DNA of 64,000 bases from Rhizodiscina lignyota (lineage: Eukaryota > Ascomycota > Dothideomycetes > Aulographales > Rhizodiscinaceae). This document shows positions 21,998 through 32,612 of the stretch, piece by piece. Below the pieces are notes generated by a model. The model was not told the DNA's origin. It ran no database searches and saw only the letters and a list, made by a program, of their open reading frames with translations. The stretch lies in contig ML978144.1 of assembly GCA_010015805.1 (NCBI GenBank), positions 164,972 to 228,971 of the forward strand. Direction: 5' to 3'. The position numbers and the translations under genes were made by a program. Every line of letters starts with the position of its first letter. Positions within the stretch are counted from its first letter, which is position 1.

Positions 21998-23482
21998 ATG
22001 GAGAAGCATATCAAGGCCTCCGCGAGTACATTCGACGTCACAGTACCACGATTGGAGATCGTGGACAGCCAGGTTCGAGACACTGAGCAAAATGCGCAGC
22101 TCTATCGACAGATTGATTGGCATATCATGCCGCTCATGTTCCTCTGCTATTTTCTGCAGTTCCTCGACAAGGTCGTTCTCAACTATGCCAACATCATGGG
22201 CCTGACCACATCGCTGCACATGGATACCAATCAATTCTCCTGGCTAGCATCAGCATTCTTCATCGCATATGCGGTAGCCGAGTTTCCGCAGGGCTACTTG
22301 CTCCAGAAGTTTCCAATCAGTAAGATCCTTGGGGTGAACGTCTTTCTCTGGGGCATCACACTCTGCTGCACAGCCGCTGCGAAGAGCTTTGCTAGTATTG
22401 CAGCACTGGGGGTCCTTCTCGGATGTTTTGAAGCCATCATTTCACCTGCACTAATCATGATCACTTCGCAATGGTACACGAAGAGAATGGGAACGCCTCG
22501 AGTGGGTATCTGGTATTGCGGTCTCGACGCCGGACAGATCATTGGAGGTCTGATATCGTTTGGTGCACAGCATGGCGATGCCACTGCGTCTTTTTCTGGC
22601 TGGCGTATCATGTTTGTGGCTGTCGGGGCGTTTAACATTCTTGTTGCTGTGGCGGTCATCCTCTTCTTGCCGAACAACGTGGACTCCGCCAGTTTTCTGT
22701 CAGAGGATGAGAAAGTTGCTATCCACGACCTCTTGATACTCGATCAGGGTGGCAACGGCAAGAAGGTCTTCAAGTTTTGGTCCCTGTGGGAGACCGCCGC
22801 GGATCTACAAGTGTGGCTTCTCTTTATCCTTACTATCCTAATCGCGATTCCAAGCGGTGTCATCACCACATTCTCCGCCGTCCTCATCAAGGGCTTCGGT
22901 TACACAGCGAAACAGTCAGCTCTTCTCAATATGCCCTCGGGTGCCGTCAGTATCTTTGCAACACTTATCTGCACGTTCGCAATTCTGAAGAACTTCCCGC
23001 GGTGGTTAGGAATTTGCGTCTTGATGGCGCCAACATTGATTGGAGCAGGTTTGATGTCCTTCTACAAAGGTACGAGGGGAGGCGTTCTGGCTGGAATATA
23101 CCTGATCAACTTTGATGTCGCTCCGTTGGCACTCATCTATGCGCTCGTTGGCGGTAACACCCAAGGCTACACCAAGCGAGTTGCCACAAACGCCATCGTT
23201 GCCATCGGTTTCAGCGTTGCGAATATCATCGGACCACAGACATTTCGAACACACGAAGCGCCTGGTTATATTTCGGCCAAAATTACAATTTTTGCTGTGA
23301 ACGGCGCATCGATCGTTGTGGCAGTCCTGCTGAGATTGTTATATGGGAATCGGAACCGGAAGAGAATGCAGAACAGAAAGATGCAGCTTGACGCCGTTGG
23401 ACGAGGCGAGATGACAGTTAAGGAAATAGAAGAGGACGATATGACTGACGTGACGAATACAGCTTTCGTTTACAATTACTGA
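21998..23482 (+). CDS. MFS anion:cation symporter (Dal5/Tna1-like)
   Basis: Single exon, 494 aa from the first ATG. Twelve hydrophobic segments are visible. After an N-terminal cytoplasmic stretch, the RQIDWHIMPLMFLCYFLQFLDK start of TM1 is diagnostic for the ACS family (allantoate, nicotinate, pantothenate and related permeases). Other family marks: NQFSWLASAFFIAYAVAEFPQ (TM2), QWYTKRMGTPRVGIWYCG (loop 4-5 and TM5), and SGWRIMF. It should import a small organic anion across the plasma membrane; substrate unknown. The tail is acidic and cytoplasmic. Lies divergent or isolated from its neighbours by more than 170 bp on the right and 2 kb on the left. An intronless gene is unusual beside its intron-rich neighbours but common in this family. 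Confidence 0.9.
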   Translation: MEKHIKASASTFDVTVPRLEIVDSQVRDTEQNAQLYRQIDWHIMPLMFLCYFLQFLDKVVLNYANIMGLTTSLHMDTNQFSWLASAFFIAYAVAEFPQGYLLQKFPISKILGVNVFLWGITLCCTAAAKSFASIAALGVLLGCFEAIISPALIMITSQWYTKRMGTPRVGIWYCGLDAGQIIGGLISFGAQHGDATASFSGWRIMFVAVGAFNILVAVAVILFLPNNVDSASFLSEDEKVAIHDLLILDQGGNGKKVFKFWSLWETAADLQVWLLFILTILIAIPSGVITTFSAVLIKGFGYTAKQSALLNMPSGAVSIFATLICTFAILKNFPRWLGICVLMAPTLIGAGLMSFYKGTRGGVLAGIYLINFDVAPLALIYALVGGNTQGYTKRVATNAIVAIGFSVANIIGPQTFRTHEAPGYISAKITIFAVNGASIVVAVLLRLLYGNRNRKRMQNRKMQLDAVGRGEMTVKEIEEDDMTDVTNTAFVYNY

Positions 23483-23659
23483 AAGAAAAGAGTACACTGC
23501 TGTTCTCTGAAAGTAGCTGTCTCTATTGTGACTTGGAGATGGCTTGGAGATGAATTATATTTCATTTCGTAATTCTCTCAAGATGATTGCAAGAAGGGTG
23601 TCATATTCTCACTCAAGCGACTCGGCTTTGAACTCTTTGACGAGCAATGCCATCCTCGC

Positions 23660-24490
23660 TCATGACCGCAAAAAGTCAAGAAGATCCTGATTGATCTCCT
23701 CAATATGGATATTCGGCAACGCGTGCGGTCCACCCGGATACTCTTTCAGCTTCCCATTCGGTAGAATTTTGATTCCCTCACGAGCACTCGCACCAATCGG
23801 CACCACCTGATCATCGGTGCCGTGCAAGAGCAGTACGGGAATGTCCATTTTCTTCAAATCTTCGGTACAATCCGTCTCCGAGAAGGCCTTGATGCAGTCG
23901 TAATAGCCAATGAAGGAACACATCATAGCTTGCTGCCACCAGCTCCAGATCAGACCCTGACTTAGCTTTGCGCCTTCACGGTTGAAGCCGAAGAACGGGC
24001 CAGTTGGGACGTCGATAGAGAACTGCGCCCGATCTTTCTTCGTGGCGTCTCGGAAGCTATTGAAGACCTCAATCGACAGGCCACCAGGGTTCTTGTCGGT
24101 CTTGAGCATGAGCGGAGGAATCGAGGAGACAAGAACTGCTTTAGAGACGCGGCTGGTTCCATGTCGGCCACAATATCGCGCTACTTCTCCGCCGCCCGTG
24201 GAGTGGCCGACCATCATGATATCTTTCAGGTCGAGATGATCAAACAGCTCAGCGAGGTCATCGGCGTATTGATCCAAGTTGTTGCCCTCCCATGGTTGGC
24301 TTGAGCGGCCATGTCCACGTCTGTCGTGTGCAATCACGCGGTAGCCCTGGCTAGCAAGGAAGTACATCTGGTTCTCCCAGTTGTCGCTGTTCAGTGGCCA
24401 TCCATGGGAGAACGTGACCACAGCACCATTTTTGTTGCCCCAATCTTTGTAGTAGATCTCCGTACCATCTTTTGTGGTGATATATGGCAT
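23660..24490 (-). CDS. cofactor-free haloperoxidase / arylesterase-type alpha/beta hydrolase
   Basis: Single exon, 276 aa, the usual length of this family. Oxyanion region [12 protein letters not shown] at 27-38, [10 protein letters not shown] at 54-63, nucleophile Ser97 in [12 protein letters not shown], acid Asp227 in GTDDQVVP and base His256 in GGPHALP. Order and spacing match bacterial non-heme chloroperoxidases and aryl esterases (perhydrolases). The natural role of such enzymes is usually hydrolysis of esters or lactones, not halogenation. The gene looks bacterial-like in sequence and has no intron, so horizontal origin of the family is possible, but fungal relatives are common. No signal peptide. 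Convergent with the Dal5-like permease. Confidence 0.9.
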   Translation of the reverse strand: MPYITTKDGTEIYYKDWGNKNGAVVTFSHGWPLNSDNWENQMYFLASQGYRVIAHDRRGHGRSSQPWEGNNLDQYADDLAELFDHLDLKDIMMVGHSTGGGEVARYCGRHGTSRVSKAVLVSSIPPLMLKTDKNPGGLSIEVFNSFRDATKKDRAQFSIDVPTGPFFGFNREGAKLSQGLIWSWWQQAMMCSFIGYYDCIKAFSETDCTEDLKKMDIPVLLLHGTDDQVVPIGASAREGIKILPNGKLKEYPGGPHALPNIHIEEINQDLLDFLRS

Positions 24491-25606
24491 GTTGATGTCT
24501 GTTGCGAGAGGGTGAAAGCGTAGTGTTGCTTCTCAATCTGCCCAATTGTTGCAATATCTGGCGAGAATGTAAAGATAAAGCGTGGTTCAAGCATCCTTTA
24601 TACTTTCCAGCAGCCTGCTGTCTAGACCTTATCCATTGCTATATCAGGCTAAGCCGTGGCTCGTGGTTACATTGGACAGGGTTCTGAATCGGCATTTGAG
24701 ACGCATTTGGCCGTGACAGCGAAGATAGAAGCGAGGGGAAGTCAACCACCTTCATTGGAGAAGCCATAAAAGATCTATACCCAGGCGAGCCACTGTAGAT
24801 TAGTAAGTCAGTCACGTTTAGTATTCCAGCGAAGCTGTACGAAAGCTGGCTTGCCAAGGGGATTACTTCAGCGGCTTCGTCATCGAGATAAATGCGACTG
24901 TCGTAGAGTTGCGCGAAACCTGTGGTCTTCAAAGACCAATCATTGAGATAACTTTTGAATATCCTGCTTCGCCTGATTGGGTTGAATCGAACAGTTTCGC
25001 ATCTGCAGGTAACCGATGGTGGGACCGATGGTGGGACGGGATCGAGGTCGAATTTCGAGCAATAGACGCGCAGGAAACCTTCATGGATGCGATTATTCAG
25101 TCCAGATTTCCTTATTCAGCGATCCACCACCAACTTCAGCATGTCTCTTAGACATAAAGAATTCAACGAGATTCATGTTGGGCAAGTAGTGACAATGAAA
25201 ACTCCTTCGACCTGCGGCGCTTTGAGAGCAAAGAGACCATCGTACCTATCCTGTCGGCCGGACGCTCAAGCGCTTCAACTGCAGCTCAGTCGCCACAATC
25301 ATGAATAATGGCAGCTCCGAACGAGAATTGTATTTCTCAACTTAACAAGGCTGTTGCCGTCTACTGACAGATTTGACGTTTCAAAAGTGGCGGCGTGGTG
25401 GGGTGGGGTAACAACCCGATCAGTGCGTAAGATATCGACACTATAACAAGATGCCCCGGAGCCAGTCTGAAGGATTTTGTCCGTGCCTTCTCACCTCTGA
25501 CTTCAGCCAGCTTTCAATTAGCCGTTCCGTAGATGGACTCCTGAAGACCCACTGACCCTCTCCAGATCTTTGAACTCGTGCGAGAAATGCATCTTGATTC
25601 CCTATC
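24491..25606. promoter_or_regulatory. divergent intergenic region (haloperoxidase / HET gene)
   Basis: About 1.1 kb between two divergent genes. A TATA-like CTTTATA (plus-strand 24596-24602; reads TATAAAG on the coding strand) lies ~110 bp upstream of the haloperoxidase start. No further gene recognised. Confidence 0.5.
24596..24603 (-). promoter_or_regulatory. TATA-like box of the haloperoxidase-type gene
   Basis: On the minus strand GTATAAAGG precedes the ATG at 24490 by about 110 bp. Confidence 0.45.
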
Positions 25607-27914
25607 ATGTTTTGTGGAGCATGTCAATCTTTTTGTGAAACCGTCTCCAGAGACACAAGCAACAATGGGTTAGTCGACGGCAAACTAGTCTGGACGCCCA
25701 CGACCAGTCTACTTCACGACAGTATCGATGGCCTTCGAAAAGCCTCCACTGCGGGGTGTTCCATATGCCGCAACATCTGGTACAGCTGGAATGATAGAGA
25801 GCAGCGCAATGTCGACTTAAGTTCTTCAGTACGCATTGAAGTATTCGTGGATCAAGGCATACCAATGTTGAAAGCGTCTGTGGTAAGCCCAAATGGATCA
25901 GAGACACCAATAAAATCCCGGATGATGGGCATGTATCTGGGCCAGACATCCTCCGGTAATCATATCCGGACCATGCGCATCATTTCTATGCTGACCGTAC
26001 TGTCAAGAGGCCATTTCCGAAGTCCTGCGCAAGTGCTCCAATTTGGAAAACAATAACACGGGATCTCCGTCGAGCTTCGAAATGGCTCGATTCTGGTTGA
26101 ATGATTGCCTCGAGAATCATGTTGAATGTCCAAAACCGACTCCCTTCTTACCGGCCAGGGTCATAGATGTTGGTCCTCCAGACGGATCTAAAGACCCGTG
26201 CCTTTTCGAGGAGTCACTACACGATGACGAGCTCCCGAGTTCAGAAAGAAGGTACATTGCCTTAAGTCATTGCTGGGGTCCTCCCCCGTGGTTCCGCACT
26301 ACCAACGATACGCTCGATGAGCGGCGATCGTCAATTTCAATGTCGGACTTGCCTCCAACCTTCCGTGATGCAGTTGTAGTTACACGTATGCTAAATGTAC
26401 GGTACCTCTGGATCGACTCTTTGTGTATAATCCAAGGGAACAAGGAAGATTGGGCAAAGGAGGCTGTTCGTATGTGTGACTATTACCAGAATGCATTGTG
26501 CACCATCACGTCTGCGCACTCGCCAAGTTCACATGGAGGACTGTTTGTTCAAAGAGATGGTGTCCGGATCTTGCCTTTCGAAATTGACATTATATTGCCG
26601 GACAGGACGGCGCACTCTCAATTCTCACCCATGCCGAAGCGAGAAATCATGTTCGACGCCGAAGACTTGCCGCTGTATAAACGTGCTTGGGTGCTACAAG
26701 AGATGATACTATCATCTCGTGCGCTAATCTATGATCCAGATGCTGTGAGATGGGAATGCCTCTCTAAGTACGGCTCCGAGCGTTCACCAGATGGCGGCAT
26801 TGGACGCCATCACGTCCGCATACGCGATCTGCAGAAAGCGATTGCGCATCTCAATCAAAATCTCGACGTCATGGATATCATTGGAGACAGTATAGAGCAG
26901 AGAGCCTCTGGCTGGCAGCACATCGTCGAGGACTATATGGGCCGAGGCCTTACGAACGAATCTGACCGCCTTATTGCAATGGCTGGAGTAGCAGAAGCTA
27001 TGCAGAAACATACTTCAGACGTCTACATCGCTGGCCTCTGGAAGAACCTATTGCCTTACGGCCTCACGTGGCATGTTAGGAACGTGGTTGATCAAAGTGT
27101 GATAGCAGCAAACGGACCAAACATTGGCATTGTCGCAAAGCCCCCTCCGTATCGAAACAAAGATCCCATTGCACCTTCATGGTCGTTTACATCAGTCAAT
27201 GTAAACGTTAAATACAACTCCGCGATTCAAGAACTACCAGTGTGTCAGATTCTCGGTGCCCAAGTCGATGGCCAGCCAGATGCTCAGGCTGGGAAGCTGA
27301 CCATCTATGGAGATACGCGAACCCTCTACATGATGCGAGAAAAAAACTCAATTCTGACAGAGGCAATAGAACTAGCGAGAAACGGGAAATACAAATATGA
27401 AGAAGACTACGGTTTAAAACAATCGCTCATTCGGCCTGACAACACTATTTTGGTCTCCTCTGACCCGCCAAAATGGCGCAGCAAGGCACAAGCTATTACC
27501 GGGAGCTGGTATCCAGACGAGATTGTCGATCCTGAAGTACCTGTCACATTTATCGCTCTATTACAGCGCCCGTATCTCCCTGCGATGCCGGGGGGTACGA
27601 GAAGCCAGGTAGTCCATACGCTTGCACTTACACCCACTGGAAAAGCCGAAAGCGAGTACCGTCGCATTGGATATGCTGCATGGGAGGACTGCACCTGGTA
27701 CGGATATGACTGCTGCGAGTACAGGAAATCAAAGGCCGATCCCTACGCTCGTCTCGCGAAATCGTGGGGAAGAATAAAGCCTCCGCAGCTTGCAGCCAAT
27801 GGCACGAATGATCATCCAGTCGAGTCTCACACTGTTTCTCATGATCCGCTACCTTCCGAAGAGGCGTATCATGCAATTGCGCAGATGGAGCGAAAGACGG
27901 TCGTGATCGTTTGA
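25607..27914 (+). CDS. HET-domain (heterokaryon incompatibility) protein
   Basis: Exons 25607-25955 and 26008-27914 join in phase to 751 aa across a 52-bp intron (branch CTGAC, acceptor AAG). The N-terminal ~140 residues have the CxxC pattern common upstream of HET domains (CGACQSF; AGCSICRNIWYSW). The HET core starts YIALSHCWG, then DLPPTFRDAVVVTR, LNVRYLWIDSLCIIQ and DYYQNALCTITSAHS, all diagnostic. RAWVLQEMILSSRAL and the LTNESDRLIAMAGVAEAM region complete the usual C-terminal part. HET proteins trigger cell death on allorecognition or after sensing by partner receptors; a specific partner cannot be named. No NACHT/WD or NLR part is attached. The 3' end stops only 39 bp from the convergent FAD monooxygenase stop. 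Confidence 0.93.
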
Positions 27915-27953
27915 TTCTCATGGTTCTGTCAAAGCGGTGTGTCATTTAGAGCT

Positions 27954-29213
27954 TTACTTGAGGGCCCGTCTCTTGAGAACAGCCGAGTTTTCGTTCAGAT
28001 TCTGCCAATCGTGCGCATCTAGACACGCCTGTCTGCTCAGAAGCACCGCTGCGCTTGTTCGGCTTCGCATCTCTGCTTCAAATTCGTCGATTGCGGACTT
28101 CTGACTCTCGCCGTGGTGAATTGCTTGCAGAGCCTCACAGAGACGGTACGCATCGAGGATGCCGTGATTAGCGGCCTCACCGCGATACATTGTCATCGCA
28201 TGCGCAGCGTCTCCGACGAGCGTCACAGACCCTCCGCGGTTATCCCATTCCAGGCAGGGCCAATCAACAAGCCTGATTTCAGTGACAACCGAATTCTCCG
28301 GAATCGCATCGATCACGGCCTTCAACTTGGGTGACCAACCGGTTGCTTTCTGCTTCATCTGTGCGAGTCTTCCGGCGTCCGTCTCTTTGACTTCGTCATC
28401 GGGACTCTTTACCGGCCACGACACATTCAACTGGACGCGATATCGCTCATTCGGAGTCCCTGCAGTCCCATTGATTTCTGGAACTTCGAGCATGGAGCAC
28501 CAGAGGTAGCTTCCAGTGTCTGGATGACAGCCTTGGAACAGTAGAGGGTCGAGGTCGCGCAAAGGTTTGACTTGATCAGGCGTCATGTCAACGGCTGCAC
28601 CAATGAATCGCACGGGGAGGAGACTGTTGATATAGTTTCCAGGGCAGAGGAACTGGCGGGTGCGAGAATTGGTGCCTTCTGCACCGATCAATAGCGAGCC
28701 CGTTACTTGGGAGCCATCTTCGAAGACAGCCGTCACATCATTGGAAGAGCTGTCCTTAATGATATCGATAAGTGTCTTCGACCAGTGGACGCGGTCTGCA
28801 ATCCCCTGCAAGAGGAGTCTCCGCATCTTCTCGCGATTGACTCGCCTCCGCTCGTTTGGCGGAATGCGAAACTTTGCCTCTTCAGTAGCTAGATTGATAA
28901 ATAAAAAGTTCCCTGTGTCGTTTCGGCCGACTTCCGGATCGACTTGAACGCTGTTTAATGCTTCATAAGTCTCCTGATCGAGCAGCTTCTTGAGGTACGG
29001 AAGAACCCAGTGGAGGGTGATCGCCCATCCTTGATCGCGAGAGTCAATGCTGCCATCACGCTCGTAGATCTCAAATGGTATTCCAGACTTGAATTTCATT
29101 AGCGCTGCATGTAGTCATCAAGTAGTGGCTTTAATAACCTTCCTCAAACCGTGGCCGAGTGTAAGACCGACAACTCCAGAGCCAATGATGATGACTGGTT
29201 TGACCGAAGACAT
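27954..29213 (-). CDS. FAD-dependent monooxygenase (PHBH-like fold)
   Basis: Exons 29213-29139 and 29087-27954 join to 402 aa across a 51-bp intron (weak donor GTTATT, branch GCTAAT, acceptor AAG). Residues 8-20 hold IIIGSGVVGLTLG, the FAD dinucleotide fold; splicing restores HGLRKSGIPFEIYERD. A DG-type motif appears as GAEGTNSRTRQ, and the second FAD-binding motif as LVGDAAHAMTMYRGEAANHG. This set defines class A flavoprotein hydroxylases/epoxidases acting on aromatics or polyketide-like substrates with NAD(P)H and O2. No membrane or targeting segment seen. The intron interrupts the N-terminal Rossmann strand, frequent in fungal members. Convergent with the HET gene. Confidence 0.88.
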
Positions 29214-29406
29214 TTTAAATGAACTTCAGGTTTTCGCTTGAACACAATAGTCCCTTTAATTCAGCTGCTTGCAGTAAAGTAAACGTGCGTTGACAGCAAG
29301 GTAGGTGTCATTGCCACTTTTACGCACAGAAACACACAAGTTGGATGGCGTCAAGATTGATGAGAAAGAGGTGGCTGTCAATTAGTGAGGAGGTGCAGAC
29401 TGAAGT

Positions 29407-29541
29407 TTAGGAGGCTTTTGTGTGTACCGAGCGTCTGGTTACAAGGGCATTGCTAGCGGTGGTGGGGGTTACAAGGGCCTGTAGCCTTGAAGTCGCAATT
29501 GACGGACGGACAGCAGAGCTCGGCCTCACAAACATCATCAT
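29407..29541 (-). CDS. 44-aa presequence-like open frame
   Basis: MMMFVRPSSAV start, then Arg/Ser/Thr/Ala-rich without acidic residues, ending RRSVHTKAS. It looks like a mitochondrial targeting peptide, possibly first exon of a lost or unresolved gene. It may equally be chance. No continuation exon found. Confidence 0.22.
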   Translation of the reverse strand: MMMFVRPSSAVRPSIATSRLQALVTPTTASNALVTRRSVHTKAS

Positions 29542-29600
29542 TGCCCTTTTAGATAAATCTGATATCTGATATCTGATGGTGAGAAATTTACTCAAGTCTC

Positions 29601-29759
29601 TTATGCACTTAGGCGTTCGGCGACTTCTTCCATCTGGCTCTCATCAAGTCTGTAGGCGTGCTCTTCTAGATATTCTCCAGTTTGTTTGTGAAACAAATAA
29701 ACAGGAAGGATAGAGCCTCTCTTATGCTAGACAGACTGTGCTTTGGAGCGCGGAGGCAT
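29601..29759 (-). pseudogene. 52-codon small protein gene with one in-frame TAG
   Basis: From ATG at 29759 the minus-strand frame reads MPPRSKAQSV, TAG, then 41 coding-like codons (RGSILPVYLFHKQTGEYLEE...) to TAA. The single TAG fits a CAG-to-TAG (C to T) change, or the TAG may be an intron acceptor for an unseen upstream exon. Charged helical content (DESQMEEVAERLSA) supports a real past coding function. Family unknown. Confidence 0.35.
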
Positions 29760-29973
29760 AAAGTAGACCAAGCTCGACCCCGTCCATTCATCTTTTACTA
29801 AAATTCAAGATATCAGATGTGCCGATATCAGCCCACTAATGCTTATCACTATTAAGAGTCCGAAAGCTCCAGACGCCATCGCATATCCGCTACTGACAGG
29901 CTTGCCTAGAAAGTCATTCATTAACTGCAGGAAGATCTCGAAACGAAAAAGTGCAACCTCTCACGTAAACAGC

Positions 29974-30129
29974 ATGGCAAAGGACAACGACGAAGCTGAG
30001 GACTTTTCCCCAAAGAAGCGTTCGAAGATGACCTCTACCCCCATAAGGACAGACGCAGGACGACAGTTGAAAGATGGCACTCAGAAGGATGTCGATTCGG
30101 TCACCCTGGCCTATGATGTCAGCCAACAG
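29974..30129 (+). pseudogene. first-exon-like fragment with basic motif
   Basis: Starts MAKDNDEAEDFSPKKRSK (PKKRSK resembles a nuclear localisation signal) and runs 52 codons to CAG before GTAGGA, a possible splice donor. Downstream sequence turns A+T-rich and I find no next exon. It may be the remaining 5' end of a gene. Confidence 0.22.
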
Positions 30130-31985
30130 GTAGGATGCTCTCTTTTGAAATGTCGTATTCTGGACACCATAGAAAAGGCACTGGCGGCTCTGCTTCTCCT
30201 GTGCGAATTTCATATCCTCCTAGAAATATTCCTTTATTCCTATTTATGTTCTTAGATATTTCACTATGTCTATAAATGCGACGTTCTTCTAGTAGACAGA
30301 ACATCTTCCCGCTGTCTGCTGGGTCACGATATTGAAAGAACGCTTTTTCACGGAAATTACAAGGACTTCGGAGTAGATACACGGGTTAAAAGGATATCCC
30401 TTATCTACGGCTCTATATTCTATAGAGTGTGTATTCTATGTTAAAAGAGGCCTCTTCTACGATAGCTCTACGAACTTTTAAGCGTGTATATGATATTTAA
30501 GGATGCTTCTTCATTAGTAGCTACATAAACATTTTAGTATCTACGCGGGGCCGTAGAAAGCTTCTGTATAAAGTACTTTCGTAGCTGTTAAAGATATATT
30601 CGGGCTTCGAGGAAGCCTCTTCGCTTCTTCTGCTATTTGAAAAGAGTCACGAATTGTTGTAAGCTGGCTAACCACTGCGGCCAGTGCTATCGATGTCTTC
30701 CTCTCTCGGTAGATGGAATTTGTGAGTTCTTGTCTCAGGGAGGTATTTTCAGCGACAAGGTTATGATTGTCGCTGCGCAGGTTACGATGAGATCGACCAC
30801 GTAATCTTATAAGCGACTGCTGATAGAGCTACATAGAGGGAAGCCTGGTGTGATAGGCGTGACTATTAGCCGAGAGGGGAGCTTAAGAAGTACCCCCTAG
30901 ATGTTACTAATGAGGGGGGGATATTCTGTCCATTGGAAGAGTTGGGCATTCATGTATGCCACAAGACGTTTGACAATACGGACGAAGTGAAAGAACATCT
31001 GTGGGAAAACATGAAATTCGAGTAGGCAAAGGCTAGCAATACCCTTGTACTAATGTACTATAGACCGGCTTGAGGAAGATGAAGCCGTACGAGAAACGTG
31101 GCTGTAAACATGGTATGAGCTGGTTTAGAGAAGGTAAAGAGGTTAAGCTCTTAAGCTTCTCTAAGTCGGTGCGGAAGAAGTAAATAACCTCCTATCGTAA
31201 TCGAATACTTCCTCCACACTTACGGGAAGGGAGTGTTTCGATTTGGAAATTTCAATATACTACGCGCTCCACGCATAGTACAAGCTCCGTCGACGAAGGC
31301 AAATCGGTGAAAAGAGCGTGCCTCAACACACAGCACGAACGGTACTTACGGCCACTGGCCCATTCCATCGTTCGCTTTCTCGTTAAGCCGACAGTGGTGC
31401 AAACACGGTACTGAAACTTACGTTAAAGGTGTTCGGGATTGGATCGCGATCAAGATCAGAAGGGGCTTGGAGAATAATCGTGGCCCTATTTCTGAATAGT
31501 TTTGGGAGTTGTACATGTTCGTTGAACGTGAATGGAGTGTCTTTCAGCAGTGAATCGTGTTTGTCTGCCTGAAGTTGAAGTCACAGCTTTATCCGCTCTG
31601 GGCACTGTATCCCAACTTCTTCCAACGCCGTGATTTGTTGACGACTCTCCGATCAACAAAGACTGCAGCTGAGTCACAGCGCGGAATATGATCTAATTTG
31701 ACGGTGATGGCAATCTACTCTCTTTCTCCATGTTGTCTCCAAAGTTGTTCCTTTTCGATTCGATCAAGACGCCACTCATCTGCAACTATCCGTCAACAGC
31801 GTGTGGATTGGGCTTCCATGCCGATATGCAGACTGCCGTGTCCATTTCCTTGCGGCATTTGCGCTTTGAAAATCCGAATCTCCTATCTGTGGATTTCCTC
31901 AGTTATTAAGATCACTCTCTCAAACTCTTTCTTTGTGTCCGCAAGCGGGGATAGGATCTCAGCACCAGCCGATATAAGGAACAAC

Positions 31986-32289
31986 ATGTCGAATACAGGC
32001 TTTGAGATGGCTGCTAAGTTAAGGAGAAGCCATACGGTTCAGCCGCTGTTTGCTTTCATCTCTTTCGGCACTCTTCTATTCTCGTTGATAGCTCTTGACG
32101 TTGTACTTTCTTTCGGTCGTTCAGGACAGAACGTGGGCCTTGATCTTCTCTCTTGCAATCTGTGCTGGCATCGCCGAGAGAAGATATCCAGGGACACGGG
32201 CAGCGGATGCTAATCATCTCAAGTCGTCGAGAAATCTGCCATCCAGCGACATTCCTTCACGAGCTTCAAAGCTGCTAAGGCTTGAATAG
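31986..32289 (+). pseudogene. small two-TM membrane protein, frame-shifted
   Basis: MSNTGFEMAAKLRRS is followed by a hydrophobic segment (PLFAFISFGTLLFSLIALDV). A second segment (TWALIFSLAICAGIAERRY) is in another frame, starting about 32130. The two together look like a small membrane protein split by a frameshift, or joined by an intron too short to be normal. Confidence 0.25.
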
Positions 32290-32478
32290 AGGGCCACTCC
32301 AACATCTGAAGATCAATCATTCGTCGTCGTTACAAGTGAGATCAAAGCTTCTCCGGGCCCGCTAGGCCTCGTCCCCATCCCTTGGGCCATCCCCGCCTGG
32401 GGCCTCCGGTACCGGTCAACAATCAACCCTCTAGCTTCCTATGCTTATATATGATACCTTCTGACCCTACTGGTGCTC

Positions 32479-32612
32479 GCAATCTTAGTTTAGGGGTAAA
32501 ATTCGAGTGCGTAATTCTCCTCATCGACTGGGCAATCAGACTCACTGTTTGCAGGCTTCCCAGTCCCACCCTGACTTTGCTCGAGTCCCGGGTTCGAGTC
32601 CCGGAGGTTGCA
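32479..32612 (+). tRNA. tRNA-like Pol III element (intron-containing tRNA, pseudogene or SINE head)
   Basis: The 5' heptamer GCAATCT pairs with AGGTTGC at the 3' end (one G:T), followed by discriminator A. TAGTTTAGGGG matches an A box and gives a 4-bp D stem. GGTTCGAGTCC matches the B box, inside a perfect 5-bp T stem (CCGGG/CCCGG). CGAGT and GCTCG can form the anticodon stem, leaving a normal 4-base variable loop. About 60 extra bases sit in the anticodon loop, so it would need an intron. I cannot assign an anticodon, because the usual U33 is absent. A T5 terminator follows at about 32,619. Hence tRNA-like, not a confirmed tRNA. Confidence 0.45.
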
